DNA from: CAITJF01 sp032654645
GTDB lineage: Bacteria; Pseudomonadota; Gammaproteobacteria; Burkholderiales; Gallionellaceae
Direction of reading: 5' to 3'
Length of the DNA: 64,000 nt
Assembly: GCA_032654645.1 (NCBI GenBank)
Contig: JAULAW010000016.1
Span: 354,898-418,897, forward strand
Part shown: piece after piece, positions 1 through 8,337 of the stretch
Layout of the letters: every line of letters begins with the position of its first letter
Position numbering within the stretch: position 1 is the first letter of the stretch
Position numbers and translations under genes: made by a program
Notes under the pieces: model-generated
Database searches by the model: none
What the model was told of the DNA's origin: nothing
The model's input: only the letters and a program-made list of their open reading frames with translations

Positions 1-668
1 TCAGCTTCACGGTCGGTCTCGTGGATCGTGAATTCAGGAATATTGGGGTCGAACCGCAGTTCGACGCGCTTCAGCAGAACCGGATGGTCAATGACGACCT
101 GTCCATCAACCCCGGAGGTTGCCTGCCAAGAGAAATGCCCATCGGCCACCAGCAGCTCAAGTTGCTCGCCATCTTTTTCAATGGTGGAGTAGATATCGTA
201 GAAGACCTCGAAAAACCGCATCGCCTTGCGAGCCGCCAGTTCTGGTGTAACCCACGCATTCCGCAGTTCGATCCAGTCAACGAAGTCCGAAACACGCTGC
301 TCATCATCATCGAACAAAATGGTAATCGTCTCGCCATCGTCGTTGGTGGCGTTCTGGCTCTCAGCATACGCCGCAGCTTTCGACGGATCGTCCCAATTAG
401 GCAACAACCAGGAGGTAATCGTAGCGGGCGGAGCAGGACAACGTGTAATTGTGGGTCGCTTAATACGAAGCAGTGTATCCGGTACTTCCTGCGTATTCTC
501 CACGCACACGGGTCGAAAGACCTGCATGGAGGGGTGATTCGGCATATCCGCCAGCCTCACTACCTTTGGTTGCTCGCCAAGAACCCTGACTGGCCTGAAT
601 CGGAGCTGATTTGCCTCTTTCAGGAAATGATAAAGCTGGCGAACCTTGCTCTTGATTAAATTACTCAC
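1..668 (-). CDS. N-terminal part of a large protein, possibly helicase/AAA-type; runs off window
   Basis: An uninterrupted reading frame of 222 codons runs from a GTG at 666-668 to the window edge. A GGGAG ribosome-binding site lies 8 bases before the GTG. The protein is acidic and hydrophilic, with stretches such as DDGETITILFDDDEQ and LKRVELRFDPNIPEF and no signal peptide or membrane segment. I do not recognise a named domain in this part. Its style, and the PLD-helicase fragment directly upstream and overlapping it, suggest a large ATPase or helicase of a defence-type locus, but that is inference. The start codon overlaps the stop of the upstream fragment (GTGAGTAA), so the two are translationally linked. 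This strand and frame read as protein; competing frames in the region do not. Confidence 0.55.
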   Translation of the reverse strand, partial: MSNLIKSKVRQLYHFLKEANQLRFRPVRVLGEQPKVVRLADMPNHPSMQVFRPVCVENTQEVPDTLLRIKRPTITRCPAPPATITSWLLPNWDDPSKAAAYAESQNATNDDGETITILFDDDEQRVSDFVDWIELRNAWVTPELAARKAMRFFEVFYDIYSTIEKDGEQLELLVADGHFSWQATSGVDGQVVIDHPVLLKRVELRFDPNIPEFTIHETDREA

Positions 669-825
669 TCCAATATCTCCCGTGCCGCAGTGCGCCAATC
701 TCGAAATAGCCGGTGGCAATGTCGATGGCGCTGGAAAGTTCGCACCAGTCTTTCAAGTAGGAGCGGACTTTCCAGTCGGCATCGCTGTTGTCAACGATAA
801 AAAGATCAGAGGCTTGTCGGCTCAT
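661..825 (-). pseudogene. Truncated N-terminus of a PLD-domain helicase-like protein (54 aa)
   Basis: ATG at 823-825, stop TAA at 661-663. The peptide contains SDLFIVDNSDADWKV and DIATGYFEIGAL, which resemble the first residues of large phospholipase-D-like-domain helicases found in laterally transferred and defence loci. Those proteins usually continue for many hundred residues, but here the frame ends eight residues after GYFEIGAL in a tail (RHGRYWSE) that does not look like the family. I infer a deletion or junction right after this point. The following gene starts on the overlapping GTG, so the fragment may now serve only as a leader. Family assignment rests on remembered motifs. Confidence 0.5.
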
Positions 826-899
826 GGGGTGTGCTTTCACGCAAAAGCAACACGTGTATCGGAATCAACGCATCAGACGATTTCAAGGCGTTGCAGCAA

Positions 900-1826
900 T
901 CAGTCATGTTGCTCGAACCATTGCTTTGCATTCTGCACGTCCAGCGCAATTTGCCGCGTCAGCGTTTCCATGTCTGGAAATTTTTCTTCGTCGCGCAGCT
1001 TGTGCAAAAAATCCAGGCGCAGGTGCTTGTTGTAAATCTGGCGGGCAAAATCGAATACGTGCACTTCCAGCACCGGCCTGCCGTCCTGCCTCACCGTCGG
1101 GCGCACACCCAGGCTCGCCACGCCTTGCATGGGTGGCATGTCATCGCCCTGCACCCGCACCACGAATATGCCGGATAGCGGTGGGCGGTTGTGTTTCAAC
1201 TGGATGTTGGCCGTAGGAAAACCGATCTGCTTGCCTAATCCGTTGCCATGCTCCACGCGCCCGCTGATGCTATATGGCCGCCCGAGGTAACGCTGCGCCA
1301 AGCGCATATCGCCATTTGCCAGCGCGACACGCACCGCCGTGCTGGAAATGCGTATACCGTCGTGCAGCACGCTGTGCATGGCCTGCACCGCAAAGCCATG
1401 TTGTGTGCCGATTTTCTCCATCAGCGCAAAATCGCCGCTGCGCCCGCTGCCGAAACGGAAATCGTCGCCGATCAACACGAACTTTGCAGCCAGTTCTTCA
1501 TGCAGCGCATGGATGAAATCCGCCGCGCTAATTTGTGCAAAGCTGCTGTTGAAGCGGCATACATGCACGCGATCCACACCGAGCGCCGCGAACAACTCAA
1601 GCTTCTCGCGCATACTGGTGAGCCGCGCCGGAGCTTGCTGGGGTGAGAAAAATTCACGCGGATGCGGTTCGAACACCATTACCGCCATCGGCAAGCCGCG
1701 TAACCGGGCCGCTTCGCGCAATTGTTTGAGCAAAGACTGATGGCCGAGATGCACGCCATCAAAATTACCGATGGTCAGCGCAACCGGCTGTGCAACAGTG
1801 GGGTGAAGTCCGCGAAAGATCAGCAT
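900..1826 (-). CDS. ribF: Bifunctional riboflavin kinase / FAD synthetase
   Basis: RibF phosphorylates riboflavin to FMN and adenylates FMN to FAD in the cytosol. The 308-aa length is usual for the family. The N-terminal FAD-synthetase half shows LTIGNFDGVHLGHQ (nucleotidyltransferase HxGH-like motif, about residues 17-30) and the later signature RISSTAVR. The C-terminal riboflavin-kinase half shows GRVEHGNGLGKQIGFPTAN (about residues 183-201), then a beta-barrel ending in FDFARQIYNKHLRLDFLHKLR. In many proteobacteria ribF is followed by ileS and lspA. Here the sequence after the stop enters the truncated PLD-helicase locus, so the usual synteny is broken within about 75 bases of the stop. 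Confidence 0.97.
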   Translation of the reverse strand: MLIFRGLHPTVAQPVALTIGNFDGVHLGHQSLLKQLREAARLRGLPMAVMVFEPHPREFFSPQQAPARLTSMREKLELFAALGVDRVHVCRFNSSFAQISAADFIHALHEELAAKFVLIGDDFRFGSGRSGDFALMEKIGTQHGFAVQAMHSVLHDGIRISSTAVRVALANGDMRLAQRYLGRPYSISGRVEHGNGLGKQIGFPTANIQLKHNRPPLSGIFVVRVQGDDMPPMQGVASLGVRPTVRQDGRPVLEVHVFDFARQIYNKHLRLDFLHKLRDEEKFPDMETLTRQIALDVQNAKQWFEQHD

Positions 1827-1953
1827 AGAGGCGCGGATTATACCGTAGGGCGGAAAAGCTTAGCGCCTTCCGCCGAATAAAAACACGCACATTCCTTTTG
1901 GTAGGCTACGGGTTTACCGCCCATTGAACCGGGCGCTCAATCGTCAGAAATAC

Positions 1954-2169
1954 TTATTTGGTTTTATGCTCAAGCGCGATGCCGATCAACTCCAGAGCCA
2001 CACCAAAGGTAAGAAACAACGCGCCCGGCCAGACCTCTGGAGCGAGGAGCATCAGAATTGCACCCACCACCATCAAAATTACTGCGCTGGCACGCCGAAC
2101 GCGTATATTTTTTATCATTTTGGCTTTTTGCTCTTGATCTAAATATCGGGTGACATTATAAGCGGTCAC
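1954..2169 (-). CDS. Small two-helix membrane protein
   Basis: A 71-aa protein (GTG start at 2169; an internal ATG at 2118 gives 54 aa). It has two hydrophobic helices, ASAVILMVVGAILMLLAP and PGALFLTFGVALELIGIAL, separated by a short polar turn, and a basic C-terminus. It begins four bases after the P-type ATPase stop on the same strand and is probably co-transcribed with it. I do not recognise a named family; an inner-membrane location is inferred from the hydrophobic segments. The start is uncertain because neither start has a strong ribosome-binding site. Confidence 0.6.
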   Translation of the reverse strand: MTAYNVTRYLDQEQKAKMIKNIRVRRASAVILMVVGAILMLLAPEVWPGALFLTFGVALELIGIALEHKTK

Positions 2170-2173
2170 AATT

Positions 2174-4918
2174 TTATTTGTTGCGCTTGCGCACCACCGC
2201 TTTGCGCAATTCCTCCAGCAGCAACATGCCGAGCATGAAGGGAAGGATGAACAGCCACACTGCCGCGTCTAGCGGTGCGGTGCCGAACAGCGCGTTGCCC
2301 CACGGGGAATAGCCGATCAGCAACAGCAGCAATATTTCGCAAGCGATCCCGTACCAGATCAGGCGATTGCGCCCGCAGCCGAACGCGGATTGGGTGGGAT
2401 GGCGGCAAAGAAATACATTGACCACTTGCATGGCGATGATCGCTGATAAGCAGGCCGTGGTAGCTTGCAGATACAAGCTATCGTGATGGTCCAACATGCC
2501 GCCGAACTCCCAGGAGCCTCCGTGCAGCACGAAGAAAAACGCCGCCATTCCCGCAGTTGCCTCCAGCACCCCGAGAAACAGGTAGGCGCGCAGCAGCAGC
2601 CCCCAGTTGAGCAATCGTTCGTTGCGCAGTCGCGGTGGCCGCCGCATCGTTCCTGGGTCTGGCTTTTCCGCGCCGAGCGCGAGGGCGGGCAGCATGTCGG
2701 TACCGAGATCCACCGCAAGTATCTGGATGATGGTGAGCGGCAGCGGTATCTTGAACAGCACGAAGGCGAGATACGGCACCATCTCCGGCACATTCGAAGT
2801 GAGGATATAGGTAAGGAACTTGCGCACATTGTCGTACACGGCGCGCCCTTCTTCGATGGCGGAGACGATGGTGGCAAAGTGATCGTCGAGCAGGATGATG
2901 TCGGCTGATTCTTTCGCGACATCGGTGCCGGAGATGCCCATCGCGATACCCACATCGGCGCATTTCAATGCCGGCGCATCGTTCACTCCGTCACCGGTCA
3001 CGGCGACAATCTCGCCCTTGCGCTGCAAGGCTTGCACGATGCGCATCTTCTGGTCGGCGCCGGTGCGCGCAAAAAGCACTTCGGGTTCGTCGAGCAACAG
3101 TTGCAGATCGGTTTCCGACATGTGGCGCAGCATGTCGCCAGTCACGGCGGCAGGGTTCTGCGCCAGCCCGATCTCGCGCGCCAGCGCGCTGGCGGTATGC
3201 GGATGGTCGCCGGTGACCATGATCACGCGGATACCGGCTGCATGGCAGGTGGCGATCGCTTCGGCTACGCCGGGTCGCGGTGGGTCGGCCAGCCCGATCA
3301 GACCTGCAAAGACCAGCACGGTCTCGGGCTGTGCGGTGTGTGGTGGCAAACTGCGGTAAGCGAGGGCGATCACACGCAGCCCCTGCTCCGTCATTTGTTC
3401 ATGTGTACTCAGCAAACTGGCTCGGCTGACTTCATCAAGGGATAAGATTTCCCCTTGCAGCAGCATTTCGCTGCACAGTGGCAGCACGGTCTCTGGCGCA
3501 CCCTTGCAATATAGAATGTGGCCCTGCGGAGTGTCGCAGGTCACCGACATGCGCTTGCGCTCGGTGTCGAACGGGATCTCGTCCAAGCGCGGGAACACCA
3601 CACCGCCCGGCGCACCTTCCAGCAGCGCGACTTCCATCGGGTCGCCCTGCCAAACCGTTTGGCCGTCCTGTTCGACGCAGCGCAAGTCATGGCAATGGCG
3701 CATCACGCCAAACAGTGGTTCGGCATCAACTATTGAGCCGTCCAGATTCTGTTTAATGTCCGTTCGGGCTGAGCCTGTCGAAGCTGCCCATTCACCTTTC
3801 GGCAAGTTTATGGCGAACGGGTTTGATACTTCATTGTGCCGGAACAATAACTCGGCAGGCTCACGCAGTGCGCCGGAATAGAACACTTGCCGGATGCTCA
3901 TGCGGTTCTGTGTCAGTGTGCCGGTCTTGTCGCTACAAATCACGCTGGCCGCCCCCAGTGTCTCAACCGCAGACAGGTGGCGCACCAGAGCGCTCTTCTT
4001 GGCCATGCGCTGGGTCGCCATGGCGAGAGACAGGGTGACGGTGGGCAGCAATCCTTCCGGCACGTTGGCGATGATGATGCCGATGGCGAACACCAGATTT
4101 TCCCAGAACGACAAGCCCACCGTCTGGCCGATGAGGAAAAATATCGCGCCAAGCAGGGTGGCGAACAGCGCCACCAGCCGGGAAAGGCGCGCGATTTCTT
4201 TTTGCAGCGGCGACAGCGGTTCGCGCGCGGTTTGCGACAGGCGCGCGATGTTGCCGAATTCGGTATGCATGCCGGTGGCGTACACCATGGCTTTCGCCTC
4301 GCCCGAAATCAGCGAGGAGCCGGCATGCATGATGTCGCGTCGCAATGCCGCCTGCTCTTCAGTTGTCACGGCGGTATCGCGCGCCATCGGCTTCGATTCA
4401 CCGGTGAGGTTGGAAGTGTTGACACGCACCCCGAACGCTTCGATCAACCGGCAATCGGCGGGCACATCGTCGCCCGCAGCCAGCAGCACCACGTCGCCCG
4501 GCACCAGTTCCGCCACCGGTAATTGCATGGCCTTGCCGTCGCGCAGCGCTGTAGTGTGCCGTGGTAGCAGGTTGCGCAACGCTGCCAGCGCTTTTTCCGC
4601 GCGGTATTCTTGCCAGAACGAGAACAGGCCGTTGACCAGAATGACGCCAAGCACGGCATAGCCCAGTTTTGCCATACCCTGGCCGGGTTCGCGCCATTCG
4701 GCGAAGAAAGCCAGCCCGGCGGCCAGCCACAGGATCAACGCAAAAAAATGGGTGAATTCCTTGAGCAGTATGCCAATGAACGGCTGCCCGGTGATTTTTT
4801 CAATCTGGTTGCTGCCGTACTTTGCCTGCCGCTGCGTGGCCTCGGCCTGCGATAAGCCTTGCGCACTGCTACGCAGATGAGCATAGAGTTTTTCAATGGC
4901 ATGATGGTGCGGGTTCAC
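2174..4918 (-). CDS. Cation-translocating P-type ATPase (P2-like)
   Basis: A 914-aa inner-membrane pump of the P-type ATPase superfamily. Visible in order: an N-terminal cation-ATPase domain (about 1-70), membrane helices near 57-73 and 85-100, the actuator motif LTGES (171-175), the PEGL membrane motif (287-290), the phosphorylation site DKTGT with Asp330, the nucleotide-binding GDPMEVALLEG segment, the hinge TGDGVNDAPALK, and a six-helix C-terminal domain. Length and PEGL/GDGVND motifs fit Ca2+/Na+/K+-type P2 pumps; the ion cannot be read from the sequence. Residues about 360-396 (nt 3731-3841) are extra relative to relatives and coincide with a palindromic repeat whose core reads GTTCGGGCTGAGCCTGTC. 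The insert lies just after the phosphorylation motif, at the start of the nucleotide-binding domain, and keeps the frame open. Confidence 0.93.
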   Translation of the reverse strand: MNPHHHAIEKLYAHLRSSAQGLSQAEATQRQAKYGSNQIEKITGQPFIGILLKEFTHFFALILWLAAGLAFFAEWREPGQGMAKLGYAVLGVILVNGLFSFWQEYRAEKALAALRNLLPRHTTALRDGKAMQLPVAELVPGDVVLLAAGDDVPADCRLIEAFGVRVNTSNLTGESKPMARDTAVTTEEQAALRRDIMHAGSSLISGEAKAMVYATGMHTEFGNIARLSQTAREPLSPLQKEIARLSRLVALFATLLGAIFFLIGQTVGLSFWENLVFAIGIIIANVPEGLLPTVTLSLAMATQRMAKKSALVRHLSAVETLGAASVICSDKTGTLTQNRMSIRQVFYSGALREPAELLFRHNEVSNPFAINLPKGEWAASTGSARTDIKQNLDGSIVDAEPLFGVMRHCHDLRCVEQDGQTVWQGDPMEVALLEGAPGGVVFPRLDEIPFDTERKRMSVTCDTPQGHILYCKGAPETVLPLCSEMLLQGEILSLDEVSRASLLSTHEQMTEQGLRVIALAYRSLPPHTAQPETVLVFAGLIGLADPPRPGVAEAIATCHAAGIRVIMVTGDHPHTASALAREIGLAQNPAAVTGDMLRHMSETDLQLLLDEPEVLFARTGADQKMRIVQALQRKGEIVAVTGDGVNDAPALKCADVGIAMGISGTDVAKESADIILLDDHFATIVSAIEEGRAVYDNVRKFLTYILTSNVPEMVPYLAFVLFKIPLPLTIIQILAVDLGTDMLPALALGAEKPDPGTMRRPPRLRNERLLNWGLLLRAYLFLGVLEATAGMAAFFFVLHGGSWEFGGMLDHHDSLYLQATTACLSAIIAMQVVNVFLCRHPTQSAFGCGRNRLIWYGIACEILLLLLIGYSPWGNALFGTAPLDAAVWLFILPFMLGMLLLEELRKAVVRKRNK
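3731..3841. repeat. Palindromic repeat inserted in frame within the P-type ATPase
   Basis: The segment carries CCGTTCGGGCTGAGCCTGTC at one side and an imperfect inverse ending in GGCGAACGG at the other. Such sequences are common intergenic repeats in proteobacteria. Here the repeat encodes about 37 residues (including SNPFAINLPKGEWAASTGSA) between the catalytic Asp330 region and the conserved AEPLFGVMRHCHD segment. A related, degraded repeat lies at about 43560-43612. Confidence 0.6.
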
Positions 4919-5363
4919 GATATTCAGTCAGGAATATATTTCTCCGGCAATGTTTCGATGCAAATTTATTTCGATTATGCAATTGCTCCTGCGAAAGCTA
5001 TAGGGCGCCTCAAAAAATTCATATTTTGTCGCTCCCGCGTAAGCGGCCCAGTTAAATCAACAAGCTGGGTTCCCGCCGCAGCCTGCCCTCGAATGAGGTT
5101 GTCAGGGGCGGGAATGACAAATTTTTAGATGCCCACTCAGAGTCAGTAGCGGATCAACGCCCCCTTGTGGGGCATTTGGGCCAGTCCTGAATTTTTTGAA
5201 GTGCCGGTGCAGGCAGCGTGCCTTACCGATCACGCTGCCTGCGTATCACCCGTCAGAAAAATGTTCAGCACCACGGCTTCCCACCGCACCAACCTATCTG
5301 CTCTTATCGCGCACAAAAAATTACGTAGCCCGCCATGATCGTCAAGATGAACAAAATTCCGGG
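4919..5363. other. Gene-free region with repeat and strong hairpin
   Basis: No supportable gene. Positions about 5030-5125 hold a degraded repeat of the CCCGC..GCGGGAATGAC type seen elsewhere in the window. Positions 5210-5241 form a perfect 11-bp stem (CAGGCAGCGTG / CACGCTGCCTG) with a 10-base loop. Neither side has a clear T-run, so it is not an obvious intrinsic terminator, although it lies downstream of the metal-binding protein gene. Confidence 0.6.
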
Positions 5364-6248
5364 TTATTTTCGGACGGCCATGCTTGCTTCATCGTGCTCT
5401 ATCATTTGCTCCATCAGCATCAGCATCATGCCCATATGCTTGTCGGTCATTCGGCCCTTCATGCCGCCGCCCATCATGCAATCACCCTTCATACCGCCAC
5501 CCATCATGCAATCACCCTTCATACCGCCGCCCATCATGCAATCACCCTTCATACCGCCGCCCTTCATGCACTCGCCCTTCATGCCGCCGCCCATCATGCA
5601 ATCACCTTTCATGCCGCCGCCCATCGTATGGCTATGCTCGGATTGTGATGTGCCTGGTTGTCCCATTTCCTCCAGATCCATGCCGCAAATTGGACAGGTG
5701 CCCGGATGGTCTTGGACAACATCAGGATGCATGGGGCATACCCAAAGTTTTTTTTCCGGGCTTGGTGAAGTTTTGTCAGTGGCGGCTATTGGATCAGGGT
5801 TGGCCTGAGCAGCAGGGGTGGCATCCGCCTTGACGTCAGGCTGGCTAACCGGATTGTCGCCCTTCTTATGGTCACACATTTTTTGGCCATCCATCTTGTG
5901 CTCACCCATCTTGTGGCCGCTTCCACTGGCACATTCCATAGCCGCAGCTCCCATCATTTCGCGCATCATTTTTATGCTGTCGCGCATGCTTTTATTGTGT
6001 TCTTGCAGAAGTTTCTGGCGTTTCTTTGTATCTTTGGTCTGATTGATTGTTGCCATTTGCGCACGCATTTTTTCTATGGATTCCTGCATCATGCTCTCAT
6101 GGCAGTGCATTTTTTTAGCTGGCTCAACGGCTTCTCCCTGCGCCGCATGTGCGCATTTTTCATGGCGGTGGGCAGCGTCTGCAAAGGCTGGCTGGGCAAA
6201 TAGCGTAACTGCCGCAAAAATGGGAGCTAATAACGAAAGCTTTTTCAT
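5364..6248 (-). CDS. Periplasmic Met/His/Cys-rich metal-binding protein with HMBD domain and decapeptide repeats
   Basis: 294 aa with a signal peptide (MKKLSLLAPIFAAVTLFAQ, predicted cut after AFA). The mature part starts His-rich (AAHRHEKCAHA) and has a helical Met/Gln-rich region. It contains one heavy-metal-binding domain, WVCPMHPDVVQDHPGTCPIC followed by GMDLEEM, at about residues 167-197; this domain is known from copper and silver efflux proteins. It is followed by about six decapeptide units of the form GGMKGDCMMG, then a Met-rich C-terminal helix (GMMLMLMEQM). The repeat units supply many Met and Cys ligands, so copper or another soft metal is the likely ligand (inference). No metal-efflux genes lie beside it; the P-type ATPase on the same strand is more than 400 bases downstream. 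Confidence 0.85.
   Translation of the reverse strand: MKKLSLLAPIFAAVTLFAQPAFADAAHRHEKCAHAAQGEAVEPAKKMHCHESMMQESIEKMRAQMATINQTKDTKKRQKLLQEHNKSMRDSIKMMREMMGAAAMECASGSGHKMGEHKMDGQKMCDHKKGDNPVSQPDVKADATPAAQANPDPIAATDKTSPSPEKKLWVCPMHPDVVQDHPGTCPICGMDLEEMGQPGTSQSEHSHTMGGGMKGDCMMGGGMKGECMKGGGMKGDCMMGGGMKGDCMMGGGMKGDCMMGGGMKGRMTDKHMGMMLMLMEQMIEHDEASMAVRK
5461..5610 (-). repeat. Five tandem 30-bp coding repeats
   Basis: Five successive 30-base units starting at 5461, 5491, 5521, 5551 and 5581, each beginning ATGCCGCCGCCC or a one- to two-base variant, with a partial sixth from 5611. They encode the Met/Gly/Cys decapeptide of the metal-binding protein. The fourth unit differs most (KGECM instead of KGDCM). 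There are no spacers between units, so this is not a CRISPR array. Confidence 0.92.
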
Positions 6249-6463
6249 TTTCTTTTCTCCTGATGGTTGTGCCTGGATTCAAGCTTAAAGTGCAAAAACT
6301 TGTGGTTCTATAAAGTGGCGTTGGCTTAATGATTCATGATGCCCGGCTTGCCTACCTACATTTGCATGATATACGGACAAGTGAGGCCTGTGTATTTTTG
6401 GTTATCAAAAGATGGCTAAGTCGTCTCCGGTGTGATGATTTGAGGATCTGCAATCAACGCTCT

Positions 6464-6658
6464 ACTAGTCTTACTGTGTCACAAACAAAAATGCTCATTA
6501 GATCCGTGCCCATTCCTTCCCCCTTGCAGGGGAAGGTTAGGATGGTGGTAGAACAGTGGGGTGATAACGTTTCTACCCCCTCCCTAGCCCTCCCCCTGCA
6601 AGGGGGAGGGAATGTTTGCCTAATTGAGTATCTGTGCTTATGACACAGTAGGACTAGT
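6464..6658. mobile_element. MITE-like element with 18-bp terminal inverted repeats
   Basis: The left end ACTAGTCTTACTGTGTCA (6464-6481) and right end TGACACAGTAGGACTAGT (6641-6658) are inverted copies with one mismatch. The 195-bp interior contains two C-rich/G-rich palindromic blocks (around 6515-6540 and 6575-6610) and no gene. The right 78 bp recur at 43647-43724 with about four differences. No transposase is present, so it would have to be mobilised in trans (inference). Its right end abuts the stop codon of the DHH gene. Confidence 0.65.
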
Positions 6659-7620
6659 TACAATGTAGCAGAAAACACTTCATCGAATGCCCGCATGAAA
6701 CGTGGAAGTTCATTTTCCGGAAGCCGGTTGATTCCTGCCGCCCCCTTTCTTCCTCCTCCGGTTGCGAAGCGTGAGCATAGTATGTCGGCGCCACTATTGG
6801 TGGACAGCGGAGCACGCACACTTACCACGAAAGCGCCGTCGCTACGCTGTGTCAAGACGGCATGTGCACGATCAGGGAAAGCGCTGGCGAGGGTATTGCC
6901 AAAAGCTCCGCTCACGCGGCGGCTCCACGGTTTGGCAGGAAGAATGTAAGCAGTGCCGTTCGGGGTTTCATGTTCCGGGCGGATGGCGCGGGCGAGAGCC
7001 ATATCCTCGGTGTATCCATGCTTCAGTATTTCAAAAGCACCGTCTTCGCGAATAAAGGTGAACGGGTTTTTTTGTTGATGCATGATGCGGTACAGCTCCG
7101 CCGGGTGGAAATACAGATCCTCCACGGACTCTCCATAGCTGTTGTAGTTGAGGTATTCGCCTAGCTCGCGCAGTGTGGTAAGTTTTTGAGGGTTGAGGCC
7201 GAGCGGTTTGGCGGCTTGGTATGCGGCTTCATGGAGATTGTCGCCAAACGCGCCGATGACTGCCCAGATCAGATGCTTGCCGGACAGGTGATGGTTTACC
7301 AGCAGGCTGGTGCAGATGTCCGGGCTGGTGTCGATCATTGCGGTCAAATTTGGATGATTGGGAATATCCTCCGAAACATGGTGATCGAAATAGCTAACTT
7401 TCACGCCTTTGTCGAGCATGGCAAGCAAGGCACCCCGGTTATTGCTCAAGGCCAGATCGAGTACTGTCACCTCGTCGCCGGTGCGGGCTTCTACGCGCTG
7501 GAGCAGGTCAATATCGCGCTTGGTGCCGGTAACAAGGTTGTTTGCCGCCGGGAAAGCGAGCCGCAGTTGATGCAGCGCACAAATGCCATCTGCATCACCG
7601 TTAAAAACGTCATGGTTCAT
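6658..7620 (-). CDS. DHH-family phosphoesterase
   Basis: The likely start is the ATG at 7618-7620 (MNHDVFNGDADGICA); the frame is open 24 codons further upstream, but that extension does not look like the family. The protein is then 320 aa. It shows the DHH-family first motif FNGDADGICALHQL, VLDLALSNN, the eponymous YFDHHVSED, and the C-terminal DHHA1 glycine loop FATGGGRKGAAGINRLPE. DHH enzymes are Mn-dependent phosphoesterases acting on nucleotides, oligonucleotides or polyphosphates; the substrate here cannot be told. The stop codon lies at the end of a MITE-like element. Confidence 0.85.
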   Translation of the reverse strand: MNHDVFNGDADGICALHQLRLAFPAANNLVTGTKRDIDLLQRVEARTGDEVTVLDLALSNNRGALLAMLDKGVKVSYFDHHVSEDIPNHPNLTAMIDTSPDICTSLLVNHHLSGKHLIWAVIGAFGDNLHEAAYQAAKPLGLNPQKLTTLRELGEYLNYNSYGESVEDLYFHPAELYRIMHQQKNPFTFIREDGAFEILKHGYTEDMALARAIRPEHETPNGTAYILPAKPWSRRVSGAFGNTLASAFPDRAHAVLTQRSDGAFVVSVRAPLSTNSGADILCSRFATGGGRKGAAGINRLPENELPRFMRAFDEVFSATL

Positions 7621-7688
7621 CTTGGTTGATCCGGAAATTATCACGCCCGTAATTGTAGCCGATTCATTTACCGATGAGCCTGCTTCAC

Positions 7689-8165
7689 TCAATGCCAGCC
7701 AGGGTGCTCAAAATAGGCGCCATAGCTCTCAAGGGCGTTGACAATTTTTTCTGCCCCATGACGCCTGGTCTCGTTGCTTTTCTGGTCCGACATGCCATCG
7801 GCGCCAGCGATGAGTTCGGTTATTACCAGATGAAGCATCGCATCTGCGTCTTTGTCGAGTTTGCAATTTTGCACCATGAACTCGACCTGTTCATTCACTT
7901 TTTTTGCCAAGGCATGGTATTGCGCTGCCGATGCCTTGCCGCTGTGAATCGCCGGCAATTCCGCAGCCAGCGCATTCTTGATGCGGTTCATGCCTAGTCG
8001 CAAATTTTCGTCGGTAGCCCATTTCTTGCCGTTGTTGAGGGCGAGCCGAGCAGATTCTTTGTCATGGTGGGAGTGGTGATCCTGAGCCAGTACAATTTGC
8101 GCTCCGGCACTCAGGCATGCGGCTAGCACCGCTGTTACAACCAATTGTTTGCTGATTTTAAGCAT
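7689..8165 (-). CDS. Secreted His-rich helical protein, function unknown
   Basis: Start chosen at the ATG at 8163-8165 (MLKISKQLVV), which has a GGAAGAAAG ribosome-binding site; the frame also opens at 8192. The resulting 158 aa begin with a signal peptide (AVLAACLSAGAQIVLA) followed by DHHSHHDKES, a possible metal-binding patch. The rest is predicted helical and contains one Cys (QNCKLDKDADAM). I recognise it only as a conserved hypothetical of betaproteobacteria. It lies 68 bases upstream of the DHH gene on the same strand. Confidence 0.75.
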   Translation of the reverse strand: MLKISKQLVVTAVLAACLSAGAQIVLAQDHHSHHDKESARLALNNGKKWATDENLRLGMNRIKNALAAELPAIHSGKASAAQYHALAKKVNEQVEFMVQNCKLDKDADAMLHLVITELIAGADGMSDQKSNETRRHGAEKIVNALESYGAYFEHPGWH

Positions 8166-8226
8166 TCTTTCTTCCTTATATTCAACATGCATTTAAAAGC
8201 GTAGCTTCAAGGTGTAAACACACAAA

Positions 8227-8263
8227 TAAAAAGGGTTGCGGCAACAAGCCACAACCCTTTTGT
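8227..8263 (-). terminator. Intrinsic terminator of the small secreted protein gene
   Basis: A hairpin with stem AAAGGGTTG / CAACCCTTT around a GC-rich loop, flanked by T-runs on both strands. On the minus strand it is followed by TTTTTATTTG. It lies about 75 bases past the stop of the 8338-8640 gene, and may work in both directions. Confidence 0.75.
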
Positions 8264-8337
8264 GAAATGTGCCCAGAGAGATTTACCAGTTCAATATTCC
8301 TCTACCAGGGCAGGATTGTAATATGCTGCAAGCCCTG

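Noticed and set aside
5461..5650. CRISPR-like 30-bp repeats
   Set aside because: The repeats are contiguous without spacers and encode a Met/Cys decapeptide in frame.
5335..5808. Proline-rich plus-strand frame over the 30-bp repeats
   Set aside because: It is the mirror of the metal-binding protein, which has a signal peptide and a recognised domain.
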